A program made the position numbers and the translations under genes. 64,000 nt of DNA, taken from positions 151,371,806 through 151,435,805 of the forward strand of contig OZ018326.1 in the NCBI GenBank assembly GCA_963969495.1, written 5' to 3'. This stretch comes from Ceratothoa steindachneri (Eukaryota; Arthropoda; Malacostraca; Isopoda; Cymothoidae). The notes below the pieces were generated by a model, which was given only the letters and a program-made list of their open reading frames with translations, made no database searches and was not told the origin of the DNA. Below are positions 23,471 to 33,599 of this stretch, piece after piece (position 1 is the stretch's first letter; the number at the start of each line of letters is the position of its first letter).

Positions 23471-25110
23471 TTGAAAAAAGCTATAGTTTCCCGAAGAGTC
23501 GAGAATGTATTAACTACAAAAGATCCAATTAAAAAAAATGTTCCAGTCTTTAAGAGAATTGAGCTCTTTGGAAGATTTTTGGCAAATGCTTCCTTCTGCT
23601 GCTTTTCAGTGTTATTATCTCTTAGAAATGGGTTATGCTACTGCCATGACATCCGGGGACTCTTCGACGATGTGGATATTCCCTGCAAAACCGCTGACTG
23701 GCGGTTCTTCATCGATAGTTCATCTAAAAAGCCCCAAGGCTGTTTTACTGCACAACACAAATCATTGGCCCTCGATTCTTAGAGCTCATTCAGTACACAT
23801 AGAGGAAGAGTAGCAGAACGTCCAAATCCTGCTGAGTGCATTGAACTACGAAAACTTCAGCTATTAGGTCATTAGCAATTGCAAGATGATGGCTTCTTAA
23901 GATGAGTCTTAAGGAAGGCTTTACCAAGTTCCCTTGCTATCTGTGCCCATGTGATAGCCGAGATGCAGCCCATCACTACGAGAAAAGATAACTGGCCCCT
24001 CAGGGATGACTATTAGAGTGGAGCCCATAACATCAAGCAAGAACCGCTGGTGGAGTCAACGAAACTGCTGATGCCACCCATGTATGAAATTAATATTGTC
24101 CTACTAAACAAATTACACAGTGCTAAATGAAATTATTCGCCTGGTGCTGCTTTAAAGAAGAATCAAGAGTTGAATCATTTAACTTTGTATTTACAGTATG
24201 AATGGGTGAAATATATACAGGTATTTGTATTAAATATTATATACACTGCTTAAATCTAAGTAGATGTTTGTATATTTTACACATAATTAATTTTACCCAC
24301 AGCACAATACGTATGCAGGCAATCCCTAGCAATGGAAATTGATCACACATTCTTAAGGGTTAAGATTTGGAAAGGTGAACAAATTATGATTGCAAGAACA
24401 AAATAAATAGAGTTAATCAAATGGGATAGAGTAGAAAGCAAATGGCCAAGACATAAACAACCAAGAGACACAAAAGTACACAATATAATGGAAGGCCTCC
24501 CGAATGGTTCCTTTTTCGTCTCGTCTTAAGTTAAGAGGGAAACTCAATGGTCGGTTCGTCCTGAAGCAACCCAGGATGGCTAACCTGCCGCATGAATTTG
24601 CGACACTCCCCGGACATAAAACTGGACAGCATTAAGCAGTTTGTTAAACATCTGGATCCAGAAGGTGAAGCCTTGAACCACACCCAAATGTATCGGGGCG
24701 AAGATCAATACAGAAGCGACTTATTGAATCCGACAGTTTTTCTGAGAAGCTGCCGGATGTTGATCGGACAACTTGGACAAGCTTCGTTTCTATAGTTAAA
24801 GGTCCCCGTGGAAAACAGAAGGAAGAAACTGTAGGGAAATGGATGAGGAATTTGTGAGCACGTACTGGAACGTGGGCTGTCAAATGTCGCTGAAACTGCA
24901 TGTAATTCTCGCCCACCTTGATGAGTTCAAATAAAAAATGTGAAACTACTGAGAAGAAGAAGGTTAAATATTTGACCAGAATGTCAGGTCTTTCTATCAC
25001 CCCCTCAAGGGGCAGTACAATGAAAGTAAGATGGGTAAGTATATCTGAAAGCCTTTGCGGACGAGTGAATTGAAATACAATTCCAACTCTCTTAGACAAA
25101 CTTCTTTTGG
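23471..25110 (+). pseudogene. Relic of an unassigned repeated invertebrate protein family
   Basis: Pieces in alternating frames match, in order, a large protein I recall from many invertebrate genomes, usually in many copies: GLCYCHDIRGLFDDVDIP, ADWRFFIDSS, LKSPKAVLLHNTNHWPSI, AHSVHIEEE, then KFPCYLCPCDSRDAAHHYEK near 23930-23985 (family pattern CxLCxWDSR), then IKLDSIKQFVKHLD at 24616-24660 and MSLKLHVILAHLDEFK at 24885-24930, ending near 25110. Function is unknown to me. Copy number and decay suggest a TE-encoded protein. Between about 24100 and 24590 roughly 490 bases with no matching sequence interrupt the order. Many stops; not functional. Confidence 0.65.
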
Positions 25111-25119
25111 ATTGAACTA

Positions 25120-25640
25120 TAACGCTAGAATTTCTGTATCAATTCTAGGTAACAATACTATTTATTAACATTAACGTTCTACATCATTGCACTGTATTAC
25201 TGTTTGTGTACAAACATTATAATACATAATTTTACCCTACGCATTTCCTTTTTATTTTCATTTCAAAAGACGGGTCCTGAAGAAATTTATTTTTCATCAT
25301 TAATTTATGATAATAATCGTGTTAACATCATTTAAACTTATAGGCAGATAGTGTAAAAACCTTTAACTTAATAAGCAAGTAAAGCAAAAAATCAATAAAT
25401 CAATCTCATGACCTCAAACCTACTCTGAACTTGGTGAATGCTTATTTTCACTTATTTATGCCCTAAAAATCAGAAAATAATAATGTTAACTCAAGGACAA
25501 ATTTTGTATTTATACAGTGTTATGTTTCATCTTAAAATTAGTTAATATAATTTACTTAAACTTGTTATTATATATTTTGTTAACACAGTTAAGTTGAAAC
25601 CTCGGTAATTTTGAATAATGTCCTAAGAGTAATATTTCGA
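25120..25640. other. AT-rich spacer, nothing recognised
   Basis: No frame or repeat worth reporting was seen between the relic ending at 25110 and the left end of Merlin-2. Confidence 0.6.
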
Positions 25641-25644
25641 TGGC

Positions 25645-26582
25645 GGAGAGGGTCTAACGCCTTTTATAAAGTCACAAAGAGACAAATTTTCAACCCGATT
25701 TTGCAACGCACGAATTCTTCTGTGACGTCATCTTGATATGCCCTGACGGACTAAGTAAAGCTCAGTCGCGCCTTGTACGATTTAATTGCGATTCTTTGCC
25801 TTTATTTTACGCCGATGCAATGTAATTTTTATCATGCAAACCCTGTGTCAAGGTGGTTGTTTCAACCTTTGTGATCTAACCCATTTATGTGAGGATAAAT
25901 CGAAGTTTATTAACTTCATTTTTGAACATAAACTTATACAGAAAGAGGTGGCTTGTCCGATGTGCGAGAGAGAATTTACTATTAAATTCTCTGTTATTTC
26001 CTGAGGTAATAAAAATCGAAGTACACTTTATAAAAGTGGTTTTTTGGGGGATTTTTTTTCGAACGCACGACTCTCCCGAGAGACAATCTTTGAGATTGTG
26101 ATTTTTTTCTTTTGGAAACAAATTGAACTAAACCATAATCTTGCGAACAGGTAGAAGTATCGGCTAGAACGTTAGTACACCGGTTTAGTTTTTCTCGGGA
26201 AATAATAGTTCATTATTTCGAAAAGCGCTCAAAGTAAATCGGCGGCCCAGAGAAAATGGTGGAACTAGACGAGGCGAAATTCGCAGAGCGAAAGTTCAGA
26301 GCAACGATGTATAATGTTATGGCTAGTAGCTTATCTACACATGTTTAGTTTTAGTAATTATATTGATTAACATCATAAAATCCACAACAAATAGTGTTAG
26401 TAAACATGCTTAGATACCATACTCCCCTTAATCTTGTATATCGTTGCTCGGAACATATAAATTAACTAATATTAACATTAAAAATAAACGCACGAGCGTA
26501 ACTTAGACCCTCTCATAGTATTTCAAGATGGCGTCGTGGATGAATTCTTAAGTGACTTTATAAAGGGTAATAAACCCTCTCC
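25645..26582 (+). mobile_element. Merlin-2 DNA transposon
   Basis: This 938-bp element has terminal inverted repeats of about 31 bases. Left GGAGAGGGTCTAACGCC and right (read inward) GGAGAGGGTTTATTACC both continue into TTTATAAAGTCAC. The inverted similarity goes on inside, with GAATTC and ACGYCATCTTGA on both sides, offset by about 35 extra bases on the left. A second GAGAGGGTCTAA lies inverted at about 26505. The interior encodes a Merlin (IS1016/ISXO2-type) transposase relic. No matching 8-9-bp target duplication was found. Confidence 0.75.
25786..26300 (+). pseudogene. Merlin-2 transposase relic
   Basis: Readings in three frames give the N-terminal part of a Merlin-type DDE transposase. 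HLCEDKSKFINFIFEHKLI and KEVACPMCEREF (25940-25975) fit the helical and zinc-ribbon start. A frameshifted middle has RETIFEIVIFFFW, then VEVSARTLVHRFSFSREIIV. GGPEKMVELDEAKFAERKF (about 26242-26298) covers the first catalytic Asp region (family pattern GGxxxxVEIDExKFGxRK). The second half of the catalytic domain is gone. The family acts by cut and paste and is related to bacterial IS1595/IS1016 elements. Confidence 0.75.
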
Positions 26583-26820
26583 TCTAACAAAATATTGCTC
26601 CTGGATACTATTACAACGATACAAAGAAGTATAACAGGCTTTAATGCCCTAAAACACGTGCGCCCTTCTTTTTCAAAGTTACCTGGTAATTAAGGGGATA
26701 CCACATTCATTTTTTCGACATTTTAATACATTAGATCATCATATATGAAATTAAATCGCATTAAAAGCCCTTTGATTTTCGCCAAAATCATAATAACCTA
26801 CGGCGCCGTTTTTGAGATAC

Positions 26821-26843
26821 AGGGGGTTCTTTTAGAACCCCCT
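26821..26843. repeat. Perfect 10-bp hairpin
   Basis: AGGGGGTTCT and its complement AGAACCCCCT are separated by three T residues, inside the TTAA-flanked element. Confidence 0.9.
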
Positions 26844-27176
26844 CTTGAAACCTTGATATCATATAAATGGCTATAGAATTACTAAATATTAAGCATTTAA
26901 ACTGAATTTACGGCCAAAAGATGTACATCTGCTATATTTATCATTTCAAATCAGTTTTCTTTTGTTTCATAAAAAATTTGTATTAATGGTGGAGTGAAAC
27001 ATATATTTTTCGGACAAGATCAACTATAGGTTTTGTTCTCAGTTGGAAAAAGGGGTGTTAGGTGAATAGTAGTGGTGTTCTGAATACCCTAGAATTTAGT
27101 TCAATCTATAATGGAATGGTCTTCAAAAGATAAATCAGTTCTTAGTCGCCGTTTTTTTAACAAATATTTAAAATCG

Positions 27177-27540
27177 CATGGTGTATAGTTTTGCGTTTTG
27201 TTCACAAATCAACTTTAAAAATCTACGGAAAATTTCCACGAATGTATAAAATTTTGCATTAGCATAATTTTCACTATGTTCTAGTCATGTTGCCCAAACA
27301 AAATATATACTATAAAAAGGTGCATAATATTTCCAATAAAATGATATAAAAATCAATGGTGCACTTCTGTTTATTTTTCACAAATTAAGTTCAAATATCT
27401 AAGAATTTTTTTTCCAGGAATGCATACAATTTTGCACTATTTTAATTATCACTATGTTCTAGTCATGTTGACTAAAGAATAATTATACCATAAAAAATAC
27501 ATAAAATTTGCAATAAAAGGATATACAAAACCACAAAATG
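27177..27540 (+). repeat. Diverged tandem duplication, about 180 bp x 2
   Basis: Two adjacent copies share CACTATGTTCTAGTCATGTT (about 27269-27290 and 27447-27468), a preceding TTTTGCAxTA block and a following TACxATAAAAAxxxCATAA block. The copies are offset by about 178 bases. Confidence 0.85.
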
Positions 27541-27704
27541 CAAATTTTGAACGAAAGAATTTGAAAAATGAATAATGAACAAATGCGCTATCCCCTTGAA
27601 GAGCTCCTGTAAATTATTTCTTGACAGTAAAATAGTGATTCCAGCGATAGTTTTGTCATATTTCCCTCTTATATGGCAATTATTTTCGAAATATTTATAT
27701 TGTA

Positions 27705-28526
27705 CGAGGGGCGGTCAATAAGTTTTGCGAATCGGTAGGGCAAAACAGAGGAAGGGGGATGGCTGTTTGTGGGGGTGTTAGGACAAGTTATGACAAGTCA
27801 GGAGCTGCAGCCGCACGCTCCTGCCTCGTCTATTTAAGAAGCAGTAGCTGATCGCAGGTCGTCAGTCACAAATTTTTCAGCAATGGAGAAGGTTGAGCAC
27901 CGCGCAGTGATCAAATTTTTTATCATGGAAGGCAAGAATGCAAAAGAGATCCATGAACGCATGGTTGTAGTGACCAATGAGGACAATGTGGCTCGTGTGG
28001 AGAGGATGATCCTCGAAAATCTACGGGTAAAAATCGAAGAAAACGAGCGAGAACTTGGAATATCACATGGAAGTGTTATCAACATCACCCACGACAATTT
28101 GGCCATGACCATGGTCTCTGCCCGTTGGGTCCCTAGAAACCTCACGCCCCATGATCGACTTCAACGTCGTCAAAGTCCACAAGGCCAGAGTTGCACAAGC
28201 TGCCCTGCGCGAGTGCGGATTCGAGGAGCTCAACCATCCCCCCTACAGTCCACATCTGGCCCCTAGCGACTACTTTTTTATTCCGCCAGCTCAAGGCCAC
28301 ACTGCGTGAACGCCGGTTTGGGGGCGATGAAGATGTCCAGCTCGCCGTCCAGGAGTGGATTGAACAGCAGTCGGCAGATTTCTGGTTGTCGGGAATTCGA
28401 AGCCTCAGGGACAAGTGGCGCAAGTGAATTGAAGTCGTGGGTAGTTATATTGAAAAATAATAAAACACTTTTCCTCATATCTTCTTTCCTTATATCCGAA
28501 TTGCAAAACTTATTGACCGCCCCTCG
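27705..28526 (+). mobile_element. Mariner transposon, internally deleted
   Basis: This 822-bp element is flanked by TA on both sides (27703-27704, 28527-28528). Its ends begin CGAGGGGCGGTCAATAAGTT and are identical for 24 bases, similar for about 31. Full-length mariners are near 1.3 kb, so about 450 bases are missing, mostly from the catalytic middle. Sharp ends and a clean TA duplication suggest it could still be recognised in trans by a related transposase. Confidence 0.95.
27883..28460 (+). pseudogene. Mariner transposase, central deletion
   Basis: The start MEKVEHRAVIKFFIMEGKNA is the first helix-turn-helix of a DD34D mariner transposase. ELGISHGSVINITHDNL is the second helix-turn-helix and SARWVPRNLTPHDR the WVPHxL-type linker. 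The sequence then jumps, in another frame, to ALRECGFEELNHPPYSPHL and APSDYFF, which holds the third catalytic Asp, and after a one-base shift to RQLKATLRERRFGGDED and DFWLSGIRSLRDKWRK. A TGA replaces a Cys codon at 28425, and the natural stop is TAA at 28458. The first two catalytic Asp residues are deleted. It cannot be an active enzyme, but the DNA-binding half might still be made. Confidence 0.95.
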
Positions 28527-28529
28527 TAC

Positions 28530-31010
28530 TTTATGCTCATGATTATCTTAACTCAATGAAGAACAATGCAAAAAATTTCCATATAATCTCTAGACACAAT
28601 TTATTTATATTTACTTAAGTATTTAAGGAGGTATTAAGGCCTTTGGACTGGGAAGGAAAGGGATTTGGAATTATTGAGGGATACTTCTACACTCAAACTT
28701 TATGATGAATATTTCTTGAGAAAAAAATCACGAGGTAGGAAACTATTGCAGAGTTAGAAGCACCAGTTTTATTTAGTTAGTACTTTTATAAAAATTTAAT
28801 TCTCCATGCAAAGATTGGCCTTAGTACGCTTCGTCATCTCACATTGAAGTGCACTTTTCTCTCTTTGATCAACTATTCACGTGTAAAGAATAGTTTCAGG
28901 GGTGCAGACCAGTGGATAAGGTGAAGAAACTAGGTATTTTACCAGCAACATTTGAGGTAATGCCCATATATTCTAAAATTCTATTCGTTTTTTTTTAAAT
29001 TGAGCGTATTTTAGAATCATGTAACTCAAAATTGTAGTCAATATTTATCTAAAACATTTAATTTTGTTTCTAAGATGATTTTCTTGCAAATATTTTTGTG
29101 TTTTAACAATCATTTATTAGTTGAAACTTTCTTTTTGGAGGCATTTTAAAAAAGAAAAGGGTTGTGTTCTTATCTTTTACCAAACTAACTCTTACGAATT
29201 CGAATGTGGTTACTTTACTACTAGAACTTTTACATTTTAGACACGTGTTGTTATTGAACTATGGTTGGATAAATTTTATTCATTCCTTTCCTTAAACTTT
29301 GAGAGGCGAAGTATAACTAAATTGCGAGCTTTAGTTGCCTAAGTTAGGTACAAGTTCTAATAAACAAATGATTCACGTCTATCCAACCAATCAAATAATT
29401 TACATCTTGCGTTGTTTTGATTGTTTATGTTTGCATATAAATATTTATTAAGGATAATTAAATTACAATAAATATTTTTCTTTAATCACGTAAGAGATCA
29501 TAATCGCGAGAAATGAATCACAGTTTCAAAAGGATTACCACAAAGGGTGAAACACCCGAAGTTAAATGTCTAGAGAACCTTTTTTTAGGATCCCATCTGG
29601 CCACTTCCTACTTAGGCATAAGTCGTCGTTGTCAGGAGAAAGTTTAGGAGTATCTAACTCTACTACATTTACTCTTGACTAAGTATTAATTGGTTCAAAC
29701 ACCCAAACTACAATCATTGATAACAAATTTGTAACGAGGCAGTCTCCCAATTAGGCTGAAAATGATTTTTTTTAAAGACGAAAGTAATGATTAACTGTTT
29801 ACCAGAAGATAGATCAATAAAGATAGATCTCAATATTTTCTAATTTTGTATCATCTACAGATCTTAAAATTTGGCAATAACGATTTACTCTCGAGATCCT
29901 TCACATACATTATATACAAAAATGGACTAGAAGAGGATACCTGAGTGCCACCACTAGGGACAGATGCCCAGCTAAATATTGTCTAAGTTTTTTGAAGTGG
30001 TAATGTTCTACGATTTAGTCCCTAAAAATAGTCAATAGACTTTAAGAGCTCCCAACAACGGAAGTTAAAGAAATCGGCGTAAAATTTCCAGGAGTCTTTA
30101 TCCTAACATTATTGAAAATTTAAGTCCCATTTGCCCTTTGAAATTGGATTGGAACTATTCCTTCATTAATTTATTTATTAAATGTGTTATAAAAGTGGTT
30201 TACTATTCCGTTTTCTAATTATTTAACGCGAATTGGATAGACTTTAGCAAAATCTAGGATTTTGTATATTTCCATTTTCTTTATATAAACCTATTTCGTT
30301 TTAGTTATGTCCAAATCTGATAGAGTAATGCTATAATCAAAATTAATTACTTCTGAAATTGTAGATAAATTTATGATGTCTTTCACAGTAAAATTTCTTG
30401 CAAAATGTTCATTTTATGCTTAAACTCATGGGTCAGTTCGTTACTTAGCGAATCTTTCGATTCCTCAACGGGGCGATGTAATCAAGATTTAATTTACGAT
30501 TATTAATGTATCGATAAAATCTCTTGTATTAGCGTGTCAATGTCGACGCTAGTTCCTTTAAATGGTTTCTCTTGGATTTGTTTCCATATGCTACATTTTG
30601 CAATGCGACAAACAAAATATAACGGTTCTGGTTTTCAACAAAATTATTAGCCTTTAAAATTTTCCAACGGTGACTATCTTTGCGGATGTATTCATTAATC
30701 TGTTTATTTATTCAAAGCATTTGTCTAGACTTATGACAAAAATCTAATTATGCATGGTAAAAAATGGTTGCTGAAATTTTGTGAGTTACCAACATTCAAA
30801 ATTTACCAGTTGTAAGCAATCCCGGAAGAAAGCAAAATTACAAGATTTAAAGTTTGGAATTAACTAGGAGTTTTCCTCAATAATTTAAGAAATATTTTTA
30901 CCGAAACGAAGAACACTCTTTTCCAATGATTTGCCAAAAATGCACATTTTCAACTGAATTTTCATGAGTGGTAAAAATCAAATACAAAAAGTCATGGTTG
31001 CCCGTCAGCA
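28530..31010. other. AT-rich stretch, no gene recognised
   Basis: About 2.5 kb with dense stops and no tandem arrays or terminal repeats that I could find. Confidence 0.6.
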
Positions 31011-31019
31011 TACTCGTAA

Positions 31020-31110
31020 CCCCCCTGGGCCGTAATCAAGTTTCTTGACGACGCCTTTGCCCAGCAGTGGGTGTTCTCAAATCATATATTGTATATATAG
31101 CCTCATATAT
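31020..31110 (+). pseudogene. Possible RTE-type LINE 3' tail
   Basis: GCCTTTGCCCAGCAGTGGG reads AFAQQW and matches the terminal (E)AxxQQW motif and its nucleotide form common at the 3' end of RTE elements in insects. It is GC-richer than its surroundings. Only this tail is visible. Confidence 0.35.
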
Positions 31111-31840
31111 TTTAGCAAAAAACAACATTTTGTTATAGCACTTGTTACTAAAGAGTAAGTAATCTAAGCGACCAAAATATTGTCGCAAGTTTGCATATAA
31201 AATTCAATTTTATGACGCTCAAAATATTCTCAATATTCATAAAGGTACTTCTGAATGCGTCCACTAACTGACTCGTAGTCATCGTGTGATGTGGCTGCTG
31301 TCATATCTCCAAATTTATTACTAATTTCACCATTAATGTATTCGAGTGTTGCTAAATTTGTACCCCAAGGTAGCCCCGCATGTAAAAATCAAATGACGTC
31401 ATGCCAGTTTGTTCAAATTAAAAGTCATCATTTTCCAAATAGTTACCCAAATACGAGTATAAATTCTGTCCGGAAGATGTCAAAATAGAGAACACCGGTA
31501 ACTGTCTCATTAAAGAAAAATAATCTCTTGTTGATAAGAAGCCTCATGATATCAATCCGACTAAGTTAACAACATGCTTATCAACATAAACGCATTGGTT
31601 GTTATATGTTCATTATCCCCAGTTGGGCCTTTGACATCATCTGGTTCGCTCTCCCATAGTCTATTGTTAAGACGCGCTCAAGCGTGTCCTTTGTGTTAAT
31701 CATAATTTATCTTTATGTTCATAATAAAGAGGTGCACATGTGTGCACAAAAGTGATTATCTGAACAAAAAGTGCGTCTTCATAGGTTTTCTTTATTAATA
31801 AAATAATATTTGTAGGAATTCATTCTGAATAACCTGCCCT

Positions 31841-32391
31841 ATGAAGGCTAAGCGCACTAATAAGCCGACAACTTCCCGAAGCGAACAACGGGATTCGAAC
31901 CCTGGGGAGGTGAGTGAGCAGGCCCTTGAATCCATAAATGTTAGCGAAGTGGCACCTAACCCCCGTGAAAGTTCCCCCACCCCGGACAGTCATTTGTTAC
32001 TCGTTTCCTAGTCGAGGGTCTGGACGACCTCGCGTCTCAGACCTCAGGGTTCCTGACAACCCAGGACATCCCTTGGCGCATTTCCTCCTGCAGAATTACC
32101 CTTGATTCGGAGCTCGTGGTCAAGCAGCTCCAGGCCAGAATTACGGCCCCCAAAAGCACCCTAAGGACCTGGGACATTGAGGAATTGAAGGCACTATTCA
32201 ACCCTTATCGACTCAGCCATCACCTATTTAGGCAGGAAGAGGCCCACCTTAATACGAGGCTCAGTTTGTATTATCTTCGTGGTTTGGTTAATTGGTCCTT
32301 CGCCTTGGAGGACGCCAAACTCTTTGAGCATTTAGCGTATTTAATACAAGTTTATATGATTACAACTCGCTATAACAATTTAATGCCTTAG
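31841..32391 (+). pseudogene. Unrecognised frameshifted reading frame
   Basis: Two open stretches in GC-richer DNA read as one protein with a frameshift. The first (31841-32011) starts MKAKRTNKPTTSRSEQRD, is rich in Ser, Pro and Glu, and stops at TAG. The second, open from about 32030 and with an ATG at 32116, reads VVKQLQARITAPKSTLRTWD, then IEELKALFNPYRLSHHLF and NTRLSLYYLRGLVNWSFALE, to a TAG at 32389. It is predicted helical with no membrane segment. I do not recognise a family. The length, charge and position inside repeats would suit a retroelement gag or ORF1-like protein, but a decayed host exon is possible. Confidence 0.4.
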
Positions 32392-32399
32392 AAGGCTTA

Positions 32400-33560
32400 G
32401 AATGAAATATTACTATACATATGTAGCAATATAGGATTTCGGATTTGTCTTATGAATTATAAACTATGATTTTATAAAGAATATATACTCTTACTCTTTC
32501 TTGGAACACTATGAATGTATGTATATGTAATAATATAGTATTTATTATATTCCTATTGGAAATATTTGGGGCGCAATAATTTTTATTTTCTTTGCAAAGG
32601 TTAAACAAAGCAAAAAAAATTGCACGACGAAAGCCCACAATTACTAGGCAGATTTATTGACTTTCTTAAAATGATTCTTGAATTTTAGATATCAAAGCCT
32701 TGTCTTCCGAGTTTTTCGCGCCAATGAAAAGTCCTAACTTCCGAGTCTGCCGCAAATTTCGCTCCCCATTAATCAATTTGTTTTAAAATATTTAATAGCG
32801 CAACACCTCTTTCAAGACTTCTTAACAATAGTGGAGAAAGAGTTGATAAATTCACGTACGGTGAAAGCACAAATTAGTTGGAAGGAAAGCAGAAAACGCA
32901 ACCCCCTCTCCGCTTTTCCCATGCATTACTAAAGTCTCAAAGAAAGGCCACGGCCTTTTATTTAGATTATCCGGTGGTAAAAATTATTGCATCCTTGATT
33001 GAAAAGTCGTCTCTGTCTCTATGGCATGAGGCCACCTCGCCTTCTAAGATTAATGTTCTCAGCTTACATGGTTCTCACACAAGGTCGAATCTAAATGCAT
33101 ACTTAATCAGTTAGAATGATTTGCAATCGATCTTGGCAGTTCACCCTGGCTATCTCTTTCACCTATTTGTGCCTTTGTCGGTGTCTTTGTTAGGCTCAGC
33201 CCAATTGGGAAAGTGCCTTGTTACAATATTTTTATCAATGATTGTAGTTCTTTTGGGTTTAAACGAAATAATTTTCTGTCCCCAGTAAAGCGTAGGAGAC
33301 TTAATACTCTTAAACTTTCTACTAAAGGACGTTTTACTTCGTGTGTTTAGCTCTTCGGGATAACCTTTTAGAAACGGTGTTTCATTTCTCGTACTTATGA
33401 TTATACTCTTTGCATTATAGACTTTTGGTTTCCTCCCCTCGAACATTCTTCGTAAGGAAAAGGAAATGGCTGTCGGGATAAAATGATTGAGTGTCGCTGG
33501 TTCACTCCAAATTCAAGTATATTTTTCACTTTTATGTTTTAATTATGTTACAAAATAGTG
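32400..33560. other. No gene recognised
   Basis: The frames at 32878-33114 (plus) and 33159-33446 (minus) are the longest. Neither shows a known domain, and neither has flanking support. Confidence 0.5.

Positions 33561-33564
<4 letters not shown>

Positions 33565-33594
<30 letters not shown>
33565..33594. repeat. (TA)n microsatellite, short
   Basis: About 15 TA units. Confidence 0.95.
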
Positions 33595-33598
<4 letters not shown>

Positions 33599-33599
33599 A

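Larger units (their letters stand above)
26694..27595. mobile_element. Non-autonomous TIR element with TTAA-like flanks
   Basis: This 902-bp element has no coding content. The left end reads GGGGATACCACATTCATTTT. The right end read inward is GGGGATAGCGCATTTG and also reaches CATTTTTC a little farther in. Left flank TTAA (26690-26693) and right flank TTGA (27596-27599) suggest a TTAA target with one mutation, as for Kolobok or piggyBac. The G-run ends argue against piggyBac, which usually starts CCC. The right half holds a tandem duplication. Superfamily unresolved. Confidence 0.55.

Noticed and set aside
31880..31960. B-box-like GGGTTCGAATCCC on the minus strand, suggesting a tRNA or SINE
   Set aside because: No convincing A box at the right distance, and the sequence lies within a protein-like frame on the plus strand (31841-32011).
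33159..33446. 95-residue basic minus-strand frame
   Set aside because: AT-rich composition and no domain; likely chance.
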